A DNA stretch of 64,000 nucleotides from Branchinecta lynchi. Taxonomy: Eukaryota; Arthropoda; Branchiopoda; Anostraca; Branchinectidae. The position numbers and the translations under genes were made by a program. The notes beneath the pieces were generated by a model, which saw only the letters and a list, made by a program, of their open reading frames with translations, was not told the DNA's origin and made no database searches. Shown here in pieces: positions 20,601 to 32,600 of this stretch (its first letter is position 1; each line of letters opens with the position of its first letter). The DNA lies in NCBI GenBank assembly GCA_023053575.1, contig JAKZAP010000018.1, forward strand, positions 2,728,001-2,792,000. Reading direction: 5' to 3'.

Positions 20601-23600
20601 CCAGATACGAACATCCCTACCGAAACTCAACAAATCGCAGAGCAGAATTATTTTGCTCTGACCAATCATTAACGAGCGCTGGCTAGAATCTACGTCCGCC
20701 AGTGCACGCAGCGAACAAAGCGACGGAGGCCCATTTTTGATGCATGGGAAGGATAGGTCTTTGCATTACTTTTTAGAGTTATTTTGCTCTGATGCGGACA
20801 TCCTTTTTGATTCGTCAACATTAATCGACAATCCGACGTCTCGGGCTTTTCTTGAGATCTCGTCAAGCGGCAGCTATAATCGACCTCTGGCGTCTTCTAG
20901 TAGTACTATATCGTCTGCAAAGTCAAGATCTGCAAGTTGCTTGGTGTTGGCGTTTACTCCATAGCCTATAGACTGTCTGAGTACGTAGTCCATCACTATT
21001 GCACACATCCTTGCTTGACGCCAGCCATGATTTTGAAGTATCGTGTAGCTCCGTGTCCTGTTCGGACCCAACATTCTATTTATCCGTATAGGAAGATAAT
21101 CAGTTGTATTATCTTGTATTAAGAGGCGTAACAGCCTTACAAAATATTTACTTAGAAGTCTTCAAAAGAGAGAAGAATTGAATCTACCAGAGAAAATCAA
21201 TGTAGCCAACTCGTTCTTCAGTCAAGTATGCTAACATTCTGTGAAACCTATCCGGCAGAGAGTCCTATTTGCGCGAAAGCTGGTGAAACCAAACCCTTAT
21301 GGTGGGTTTACACACTGCGTAAAATCCGAGCGTATTTTGAAATCCGAGCGTATTTTACGCACGTTTTGAGCTGGAAAACATTTCTAGCAATAAGGACGTA
21401 TTTGAGAAATCGGTCCGTTTTATATCCAAATACGTCCGTATTGCTAGAAATCTTCTCAAGCTCAAAACGTGCGTATAATACGCTCGGATTTTACGCATTG
21501 TGTAAATGGATCATTACCTAGCACTTATTCTGCCTTTCGTATCATCCCGAGATCCCTCATGGAATTATAATATTGTGAAATCCCCGCCCTTGGCCATTCT
21601 TTCGTCTTGCAGCCATAACTTGTAAACACTTTTCGGCCGAGCCTAATTTGCCAGTCAAGCAGCGGCACCGAAAGCTTCCGGATCTGCCGGTAACTCTTTC
21701 AAAAACAAGGGCATGAGAAGCTCCAAAATTGTGTTTCTCATATTGGAAGACTAGCTAGGCCAATGGCCTATCTTGTGTTTCTGACTTCTATTTTTCACTT
21801 GGCTTTTCGGCTTCGGCGAGCGGGAGGTCTGACTCTGGCAGAATCGACGAAGTGAACGACAAAATCGGTAATTTCACGGGCTTTCGAAAACGATGTTTCT
21901 GACTCATTTTATCTTGAAAAGATCATTCCTACTAAGATTTGTGCTTTAAGGTTTAGTTTAAATGAAGAGAGGTATCGAATAACCTAACTTTCTCTAGCCA
22001 AATTTCGAACTTAATCTTCAGTGCTTTACCTATCTTCTACGCCGTGTATCTTTTGTATGCCCTAAACTTATGACGAGTCACAAATAAATAAAAATAAATT
22101 TACCTAAAGCATAGTAAGCCTTGGATACAAGTCCTTGAGCTGTTGCCATGGTTGTCTGGGTCGCCAGGTTAGCTGCGTACTGCACCATAGCTGTCGTCAT
22201 CAACCCTGTTGTTACAGCTTCCATGGCTTCATAAACCAAACATACCCATGGGTCTTCAAGATAGGCATATCCTGGAAAATAACTCAATTAGTAAGGCTAC
22301 TACTGGGTGTAAGGTAATGGAATCCGAAAGATGGACTATTCTCGGAGCAAATGAGATTGCAGGGGACACGCCTTTACGGGCTGTGATGACCACTTCTCAT
22401 GAGCTCTGTAGCATGAGCTCTACGATGGCTTGGCATAACATTCAAATCCTCGTTGTCAAAATTTTGCTCTTCGGTTGTTCAAGAAGTTTCTAGATCAATC
22501 CGTACCGCCTATGGGCGAATCGTCCCCAACCGGGGGCGCTATAATCGTAGAGCTTTGGGAAAATTGTACAGCCCCTTCTGCGCTCCTTCTATACTATTTC
22601 GTTCTGGTGTCACTCATGTTCTGCGAAAGAAGGAGATAAAAAAGACGAGATCATGTTATTTTAAATATGCAAAGCACCTGCTCCACTTGTCGAAATTATG
22701 CCATAACCATACTTTGACGGAGAAGTTCAAAATTCAAGATGCAAGTGTTACCCTTTTGGATGTTTCTTCTTCGCTATCAAAAATCATTGACAACAGAACC
22801 CAACCAGCGCACGACCTTCTACACTGCTTCCTGGCCGACGATTGAAATTAAGTGTCTTTTTGTGTATGTTTATCTGTTTTATTTACTCTCTTCATTTACT
22901 CCGCTTTCTGAAAACGGCGGGCTATAAATAAATTACTTACTTATTACTTATTTACTTATCTCTACACGAGTAGGCTTCTTCTCCCAAGATTTCCAGCTAA
23001 TTAGCGTTTTACTCGGGCGTTGTAAAGAGCAGAAAGTAGTTCAACACTTTGAGCGGTATGGCAAGGATCACAACTAGAGAACTTATCTCTACACGAGTAG
23101 GCTTCCTCTCCCAAGATTTCCAGCTAATTAGCGCTTTACTCGGGCGTTGTAAAGAGCAGAAAGTAGTTCAACACTTTGAGCGGTATGGCGCAAGCCATGA
23201 CAGTTGGGGCAATTAAACGATTTATCTTATCTCATCTCCTGCTCAAGGGCTAGAGTGCTGAACGCTGATCAATGCATTGTTAAACCACGGCGCGCACAGC
23301 TTTCAAATATTTTGTGTTGAACCTCCGATTCGGAGAGAGTTGAGTCTAGACAGAGTCGAAAGCGCTAACAACAAAATCGTTAAAGTTTAACTGAACAGGC
23401 AACTTATTTTTACATCTTAGATTCAAATACATTGAATTATTACAGCACCCATTGGGGATTTTCATTCTGTCCACAGTAGTCTTCAGTGGGGACGTTGGGA
23501 ATGTGGACGCTTTCCCATGGTGAATCCGTCCACAATTCGCCCGCGAAAATTTAAACTGTCGACCAAATGTGATTTTTCAAGCTCATATTTTGGTCGAGGT

Positions 23601-26600
23601 CAGATATGGCAAATACACAATTTATTTATTCGTATGCTGCTGGTGTTGTTGCCAAATGTTCCAGACAGCATAGAGATATCACAAAAACGGGAAGAGCGGC
23701 AAGCACAATGGGATAATCGGTTATTTGGAAATATCAGAAAAACAAACTAACGTTTTTTCATCGGGTTTTCAAGATTATTTAAGTGAACAAGTGATGGGTA
23801 ACTAGATTGTCGTATCCTAGCCCTTTTCGGTTAAACTTTAAAGGACCCGTCGTACCTATAATGCCCATGCAACCTACTTCCTTAACCGCATTCATTAATG
23901 ATAGCATTGTCGCCGAGCTTGCCTTCTGGTACGTACACTGTTTACCGATATAAGTATTCCTTCAGTCGAATCTGACTGCAAATCACATTAGACTGCGCCA
24001 AACAGAAAGTCAGCTGAGATTTGTTTCTAGACCGTAGGTTAATTTTTCTGTCTCGAGCCGAAAAGGACCCTCGACAAGAAGGGCCGAAGTACCGCTGCAG
24101 TAAATCTCAACTGACTTATCGGTCAGCGTAGTCGAATACGAGTGCATCGATGCGTCCGAGGTAAACCTTTTACCCGGAGCGTAGAAGGAAACCGTTAAAA
24201 CGCTTGGGTGACCACCTATCCAGAGATTCGTTTTTGTTGTAATAGTGCCGCCGCATCGCTGCTGCAGCACTTCTTTGCTTCTGCACAAGATGGGTTTTCG
24301 GATCCACTGCCTGCACATTTTCTTCTTGGTCAAAGCAGCGTCTTCCAGGGAAGCACGGACTTGGTCGGTAAGCAAGTTCCACGATTCTTGAGAAGCGCTG
24401 CCGTCTTCCTCGGAAGCCTTGCAGTGCAAAAACGAATGAAGAAAGAATCAGTCAGGAAGCGGCCGAGAAGTGGACCTGCAGCGTGCAACAAAACGAAGCT
24501 CAGGGCAGCCAGTGCTAAGAGGTGGCTAGGAGCAATCCTATATAGGTTGCAATGAGCGAATGCAATTTATACCTATGTGAGTCCGAAACACGGCAGAGAA
24601 CCTCTGGAAGATCAAGAAATATCACCTAAACGGATCCTCAAAATTAATTAAGATAAATATTCCTTCAGCCCAAGCTGACTGTGAATCATATTTGACAATG
24701 CAAAACGGATACGTCATACGTCTGACGTATCCGTTTTGCGTTGTCAAATATGGTTTCAAATCATGTGCAAACCAGTCAACAACGTTTGTCGGCGTGACGA
24801 TCGGTGTCGGCGATCGTCGATTCTTCATCGACAGGAAGAGTCCCCCCCCCCCCCCGACATTACATAAATTACAAATAATGTGGCGATAGCTGTGTGACGC
24901 GTGTACAGCTCGATGAAGTTGGATCCGAGGGCATGGCAATCCATCAAGACACCCTGAGCTTCCGAGGAGACCTGTAATATGTATGCGGGCCCGTCTTTAT
25001 AGAGCGTGTTCTACCCTTCTAACAATAGTAACTATTAGTTATTATTTCCGTTCCAACCTTCTCGAATAGTAACTATTTGCTTACCATACTTGGGAGCGTA
25101 GTAAGCGTGGTAACTATGCATCTCTGTAACGTGATTGGTCGGATTCGCCCGTGGCATGATATTCTGCTTGAAAATAGAAAAATCGTTCCAGCCTTGACGG
25201 AAAAAGCCAGAATTCGTGACGTCATGCCTAGTGACTACGGTAAGTAGGGTGGAACACGCTAATAGTATAATTTGTCTCGATAGCAATGAGCTTGGATAGG
25301 AATGAGTAGGGTGGAACACGCTAATCGTATAATTTGTCTCGAGAAGGAATGAGATTCAGCAAAGTTACCCAAGGAAGTCTCCAAGACCCCTGTCCCAGAT
25401 CACTGTTCTCAGTGATCTGCGACAGGGGTCTGACGATACAAGAAGTATCGTCTTGTTGGTGTTGGTTCTGAAGAAAATCTGGTCGAGATTTGAAGGATCG
25501 CTCTAGATTTATGCTATGAGCATATGCAGACTTCGGCTGTCTTAATTAGTTTCGCACAGCAAGACAAAGTGGCTAATGATGTAATCTACAATACAAAAAA
25601 GACTTTTTGTATGGCGTTCATCCCACCTGGCGTGTCTCTCAAGCACATACCTACTGCTATCCTATCTGGAGTCCCGCTTGTGTTTGTACAGTCGTTTCAG
25701 TATTTGGGATATACTTTCTGCAGTTCACTTAGAGATGACCTCTATGTTTCAGTGGTGTCCCGATCACTGTGTGTCCGTGCTAATATCCTTATTAGAAAGT
25801 TCTCTAGTTGTGACCCTTCAGTTAAAACTTTCCTTTTCAGGGCTTACTGTACTCCACTGTATTGTTTGTCACTAACCCACTCTACATCTGTGAAATGCGA
25901 GAATACTTTTCGGGTTCTTTATAACAATTCATTCCGGTGGCTACATGGTCTACCTTGGAACTGTAGTGCTTCCGGGATGTTTGTCGGTGAGGGTCTTCCT
26001 TCTTTTGGGGAACTCAGGCGTCGGTCTATCTTCTCTCTTCAGACCCGGATCCTTCGGTCCAGTAATCCACTCCTTGTGATTCTCTCGGGCCCAAACATGC
26101 GGCTATCCTTACCTGTGTGGATGGCATGGAACCGTGAGCTGTATTCAGCATTTGATGTTGGGTAGCTTATTGTTTTTATATTTTTGCCCACACCCATTGT
26201 TAGTTGTTAATATTTATTGTTAATTGTTTAGTATGGCCCCAGCTGGCCGTTTTATTAGATTAAATAAATAAAGCAGACTTACCAACAAATCTAACGATGT
26301 ATACCAAAAATCCAAAGACGTAGATGTTGATGAGTCCAATCTTCCTCCACAGTGGCTCAAAGACGATGAGAAAAGGAACACCTGAGGCCCCTGAGACAGA
26401 AAGTGTCAAGCCCATTAGGAGGCTTGAACCTCCGAGGTCTTCCAAGAACCAGAACAGGAAAGTCTCAAAGTATCCCCAAAACAGTCCTGCAAAAAGGAAT
26501 CTTATTATTCTTCGAACATTTCCGGCCAATAATAATAACCGGGAGCCTGGCAGGACTCGAAAATGCCTGAGTGTAGTATTCATATGTACCACATTTTATG

Positions 26601-29600
26601 TATGTATGATATAACATACACATAGTTGAGTTGATGACAGCTCAGATCATTTTTTACCTCTTTAGTGCGTTTTTTTAAGGGTCATTTCCAGACTAATGCC
26701 TTAGTATAATGTACCTGACAAAAATAACGAGTTCAGCAGTTTAAAGCCGTCAAAGTTCGTGCTGTGATGAAGTATCTACCACGAATTCGGGTACTGTATT
26801 GTTTCAAAAAGTATCGCTATAACCAAAGCTATCATTCGTACTTTTATTTAAGAAAGAGCTTTGTACCAGCATTAGTTGACCACGAATAAATGAAATTCAG
26901 CTGACGTATCCGTTTAGCGCAATAAAACTATAGGTGCGTTTTTTTATGTAGTTTCGGTATAGTTTGACCTACTTTTGTTTTAGTTATGAGTACAGTATGT
27001 GGAATAGACAAAGAAAACGGTACACATACTGTGCTTTCATAACTGAAGCAAAAGCACGTGAAACTACACCGAAACTACATCCAAAACGCACCTTCTGATT
27101 CTTATGCGGAAGAGAAAGATACTGGTGTCAGGAAGTACAGGGAACAGACGACAGTTCATTTTAAGCGTTTTAAACAGAAACAGCGTGTTTTGAGACTGGT
27201 TAACCTTTGCGAACATTTCGGATGTCTTCTTTCATTGTTGTTTTCTGTCTTGATCGAAATGTGTTGCTTTGAACTTTAACCGAAAAGGGCTGGATAGGGC
27301 AATCTAATTACAGATCACTTATTCTCCTAAATTGGCTTGAGACCCGCCGAAAGCGTTACTTAATTGTTCCGGTATTCACGAAGCATCGATTTTCAGATCA
27401 TGGATTTCCGTATGATTTGTGATACCTCTATGTGCTTGGTAGTATGCCTTACGTGAAAAGATTTATGATTTTTTTTTTTCAATCACTAAGCAATCTTTAC
27501 TAATCTCACAACTGTCCACTGAAAAGCCGCGTTTGTGTTGAAATGAAAATGTCTCGCCTCATAGTAGAATTTACGCTGTGGGGACGGCAGATATTCTGAA
27601 CGCCATAACTAGAGTAGATAGTGGGCAATAAAAAAAAAATCTCTTTGAAGTCCAAACAATTCAGTATGTTCAGTTAATTGACACAAACAAAAGTTGTCTT
27701 TTCAGTTAAACTTTAAGGAGAGGACTGTCTCATACCCGAAATCTTAGTTGCGTTTTTGCACATCATGGTATCTGATACCACGGTCTAAAGTCGTTTTTGC
27801 AGTTATCGTGGTATCTGGCCAGTAATGTGGTATCTGATGTTCAGATACCACGGTCCGACCGTGGTAACTGATCTTGGTATCTGAAAAAGTCATCTCACTT
27901 TCATCAATTTTTGTCGAATTGGTGGGAAAGAGGTTTGGCACCTAACGATGTGACTGAAACATCAGTTTGTGGGATCCCAAAACGTAAGTGGAGGGATACC
28001 TATGACATCGCAAAAGTTGTCCGTCTGTCCGTCCGTCTGTAAGCACGACAACTCTCGAAGGGAATGAGATATTTTGATGAAACTGGGTGTGAGGATTCGT
28101 TGGGTCGTCGGACAAGTCAAGTTCGTAGATGGGCTTTGTAGCCCTAAACTTAGGGGTGGGGGTTCAAATTAAGGGGCAAACAAAATACTTTGAATCAGGT
28201 AATGTGATAGTCGATTATTCGATTATTAATCTGTTTCTGAATTTTAATAGGAAAAATGTTCAAGGAGTCTGGCGAAGACAGGACCTAGTTGTCTGGATCA
28301 GATATTGAATTTTTGGGATCCCATCGAAACCTTTGGTCTTGTTCTTTGGGATGACTTCGAAAAGCAAAATTTCGGCAATTGTCGTTTTTGCAGAGCAACC
28401 GTATATCAGATACTACGGCTACTGCAAAACTAATAATTGTAGATCCAGTTACCGTGGTAAAAGATACCATGGTATCTACAAAAACGCAGCTCTTGTGTTG
28501 CCTTAGCGCAGATCCTGAACAGAGGTTGGATTTGTAAGGAAGAAGCTGAAGATTATACTGGGATCAAGAAGTCCATGTTTGGATACAGACTTTAAAGTCA
28601 TATACTACGGCGAAAAGTTTCTCGTAAAAGTTATCAGTATTAAAGGGCAACCCGCACTGCATGATGTTCCTACTCGAATGTTCAGAGATAGTTGACCACT
28701 GTACAGCTAAGCCATGCTAACAGAAAATTACACACGGCTTCGGCTGCTTTAGCCTCTTTCCATGCCCCTTGCCTTAGATGGCAATCGTGGCAAAATGTGC
28801 ACGAACGGTTTTCCGACAGAAACAGGTCCTCGGAAACAATCATTGGGCTCCTGAGACGTCGTGTAAATAGAAGAAAGTGCGCGTGATAATCAGTGTATTG
28901 CTAATAGGATAAAATAATAATCAAATAAAAATAATACACTTATGAAGAGAAGAATCTCAGGAACGGAAATGGATGGACATACTACTGAAGTAGGAGGAAT
29001 TACTATCATAAGTATGACGTGTATTTTAAGTATTAATTATTTAAGTTTTCAGATTGCCTCGGAAATAGCAACGGAGGCAAATGATATCCTGGATTCAAAG
29101 TAGCAGGAGTTATCCTAGTTAATTTTCTACCAAACTGCCAATTTTGTCGTTGGTAGGCTATCGTTTAGCAATCCCATAAAGAGTCGACTACACTTAGGTA
29201 ACGTGCATAGTCCTTTAAGATTTAGCATGCGAAAATTTCGTCGCTCTGGGAAAGGCCACAATAAAAATTTAGGCGAAGTAGAAAATTCGCATCCGACTTA
29301 CGAAAATCAGACTGTGCGTGCACAGCCTTGACAGGAAAAGTTGTACCAACGATCAATTCATTCTACTTCAATAGTATTTCCATCGATTCCCGTTCCCAAG
29401 ATTCTACACTTCAACTGTAGGCTATCTCCTGTATACTCTTGATGACTAAAGGGCGATTCTGGCGGTCTGGAAAGCTCCGCTAGCTTATGCACCAGCTGTT
29501 CTTGCGACTTCGGCTAAAAGTCGCTTCGCTTTCAAAAGTTGTTCTCGCGCTCCGCCAGTTGCCGAATCCACTTCGAAAGCGAATCCACTTCGCGAGTGAA

Positions 29601-32600
29601 AGTGATTTCGGCAAGTCAGCGAGAAGTTGTAAAGGTGCAACTGAGGCTCAGCAACTTTTTGCTTTCTGAAAATTTTGAAATGTTCGATTCCAGACTGCAG
29701 GATCACATCGGAAGATAGCCCTCTATCCCGTGCTACCCCGTATAGGTTTCCTTTGTGGAAGGACCAAGTCAACAGAGAGCTAAACATTTAAAACATAGAG
29801 GTACGTCCGCATAGAGGTACAACAGTTATGGAAGAAAAATTACGTCAGTTAAAATTTAATAATCGTGGATAACAAAGCAACGAAGTAACGCGTTTTTGTC
29901 GGTTCTTCTAGCCTAATTAAGTAAAAATACGATGGGTAACCCGACTGTCTTTTCTTAGCCCTATTCTGTTAATCTTTAAGCATAACAACGATAGGGCTAA
30001 CCTGAGAAAATTGTAGCTACAAAAAGAGCAATCATTTCAACGTTCGTGACCAGGAGCTTGACATCTCTGACGAAATGGGTCGCAGGCGGTTTGAAGTCCA
30101 AATCAACAATGAGCACCAAGCATGCCGCCAAGCCGACCATAATTGAATACAAGTAGAAGGACGGACTGAAACATGAAACCAAATCAGTACTGTTAGTGTT
30201 AAGATCATGTGTCTAAGAAGAGAAAACCGTAGGCAGTTTTTAAGAACCGGTAGGAGTGTTGCGTAACCTTCGTGAGAAATAAGGCGCGTGTTACACAGAG
30301 CAGTGCTGATCTCCTGTAGCTATTTGAGATTAACTGTTTATAATATAGAACGCCCAGATCCGACATACGAAGAAGAGTTGCGTTTTTGCAGATACCATGG
30401 TATCTGTTACCACGGTAACTGGATCTGCAATTAGTCGTTTTTGCAGTTACCATGGTAAACGACAAGTGACGAAATTGCGCTTTTCGAAGTCATCCCGAAA
30501 GAAAAACTGATATTCAGTCACGTCTGATGAAAGTGAGATGACCTTTTCAAATACCACGCCAGATACCCCGATAACGCTTTTTAACCGTGGTATCAGATAC
30601 CATGATAACTGCAAAAACGACTTTAGACCGTGGTATCAGATATCATGGTATCTGCAAAAACGCAACTAAGGACTCAGAAAACCTCTTGTCTTGAAAGTAC
30701 TGAAAGGGGTAGGGGGCGATGACCTTTGCACACCGAACGCTGACAACTTGCCAAGAACTCCGAAAATTCCAGTTCAGACCCACAACGGGGTTTAATTCCC
30801 ATTATTCCCCTAATGATCATCGCCATCAACAACGTTTAAATAAGACTTCGCTTGCTTTGATTACATTCCTTCCGCAGAAAAAAGTTGCGAACCACCTTGT
30901 GGTTCTTTGACTATTAGACTTTATTCTGCGATCATTCACTTGTGAAACTAGTGACGCCATCTCTGTGTGCCCGATGTTGATAACGAGGCGAGGGAATGCA
31001 CTGCAGGGTCCAGAAAGTACTTAATACCCGAAAACAAGCTACATACTGTTAAAGTACAGCTAGTACCTAGCTTCTACATATAATTAGAAGCTTCAGAAAT
31101 CCACATCCTTCGCCAGAGTTTTGTTTTGCATTTAAAACTTCTTTTTTCAATTGTGTCAAAAATAGGAGCATGAGAAGTTTCAACTCTGAGTCCAGAAACA
31201 TTTAAATTTCAGTGTGGGGGGGGGAGCGGTGGGGGGGGGGGGGAATTACTTAGATCAAGTCAGATTGGGAGGAATGAGGGGGAACCTAAACTTAGGTCAA
31301 GTTGGGTTGGGGGGAGGGGAGGGGAAGGGGAGCTTAAACTTGGGGTAAGTGAGGTTTTTCAACTTGTCTTTTCGTTTCGGAAGACTTTGCAGACCAATAG
31401 GTAAATCTCGTGTTTCGCAATCATTTTCTTTTCATTGGCTTTTTCCCCCTTTTTTTTTACCACGGTGCGCACTGTTTTTATATATTTTGCGTCGTACCCC
31501 CGTCCGCTTCACCGAGCGAGCGGGAAGCCTGGACGGTGTCGACAACTGTCGACAAGTGCCAACAAGAAAATCGCCAATGTCAAGAGACAATTCTGGCTAC
31601 TTGTATTTTTGGATAACGATTTTCTGAACCATTTATCGTCAAAACATCATTTCTAGTAAAAGTTGTTAGTGAATTCCGTTTGTTATTAGTGAATTCCATT
31701 TTAGCCGGGGACGTTTGTGTCCAGGGACGTCTTTAGGTGGGGAAGTTTTTGGTTGAAGCATTTCCTGATGGGGTCTCATTTTTTGAGGACCTTTTTGGTC
31801 GAGGAACTTATTTGGGTATATTCTATGCTGAGCCGACACAGTAGGTCCCAACAGAGCAAAAAATACTAGAGATTAGCACCAAGACTTGAAAAAAGTGACA
31901 CACACTCGAATAACAGGGACACTAGCACCACTATCGATAGTGAACGTCCCTACTGAAACTCAATAGGTCGTGCACCAGCGCCGGCTCCAATAATTTTATA
32001 TTCTGAACAAAGCAAAAAAAAAAGATACAACCTCCCCAGTCTCCTCGATATGCGTAGACCGTATCTTCACTTTACTAGAAAATTTCTAAGCCAGCAAGTT
32101 TGTCTCGCTTTAAAGCCGCTTTAAGATTGACGCGTCGTTGCGATACGCGCTGCGTATGCGTTTATCGTGCGCTGCGTACAGGTTGCGCAGCGTATTTACG
32201 TTTTCCTTTCTCGGTTTCTGATGCTGAAGTCTCGTTTCTGTCATCATTACTAAGTTATTCTTCATCGTCAGTAGGTCTTGTCTCCAGTTTGTCTTCAAAT
32301 AACTTCAATTTTTTCCTGAAAAAAAAATCTGATGCGGATGCGTCGCTGCAACGCAAGAATAGAACTTGGTTCTATCCTTGCCTTGCGTTTTATTGGTCTG
32401 CGTAAGCTCTGCGTTCCGTCACCGCAAGAGCGACGCAGACTTTGCGTAACTCAGTGTGAAAGCCTCAACGCGTCAGTGTGAACGCGGCTTAAATATGGCA
32501 AGTGTATCGGGCGGCGCTATGAGTATGGCCCGTTTACGAAGCAAGAAAAGCATTAGTCTTGGCGCTGCTCCCTAGTCGTTTCATACTTACGTGAAGTCCT

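Noticed and set aside
31213..31345. Telomere-like or recombination switch-like G-rich sequence
   Set aside because: No regular telomeric unit; irregular G runs only, and possibly affected by homopolymer error.
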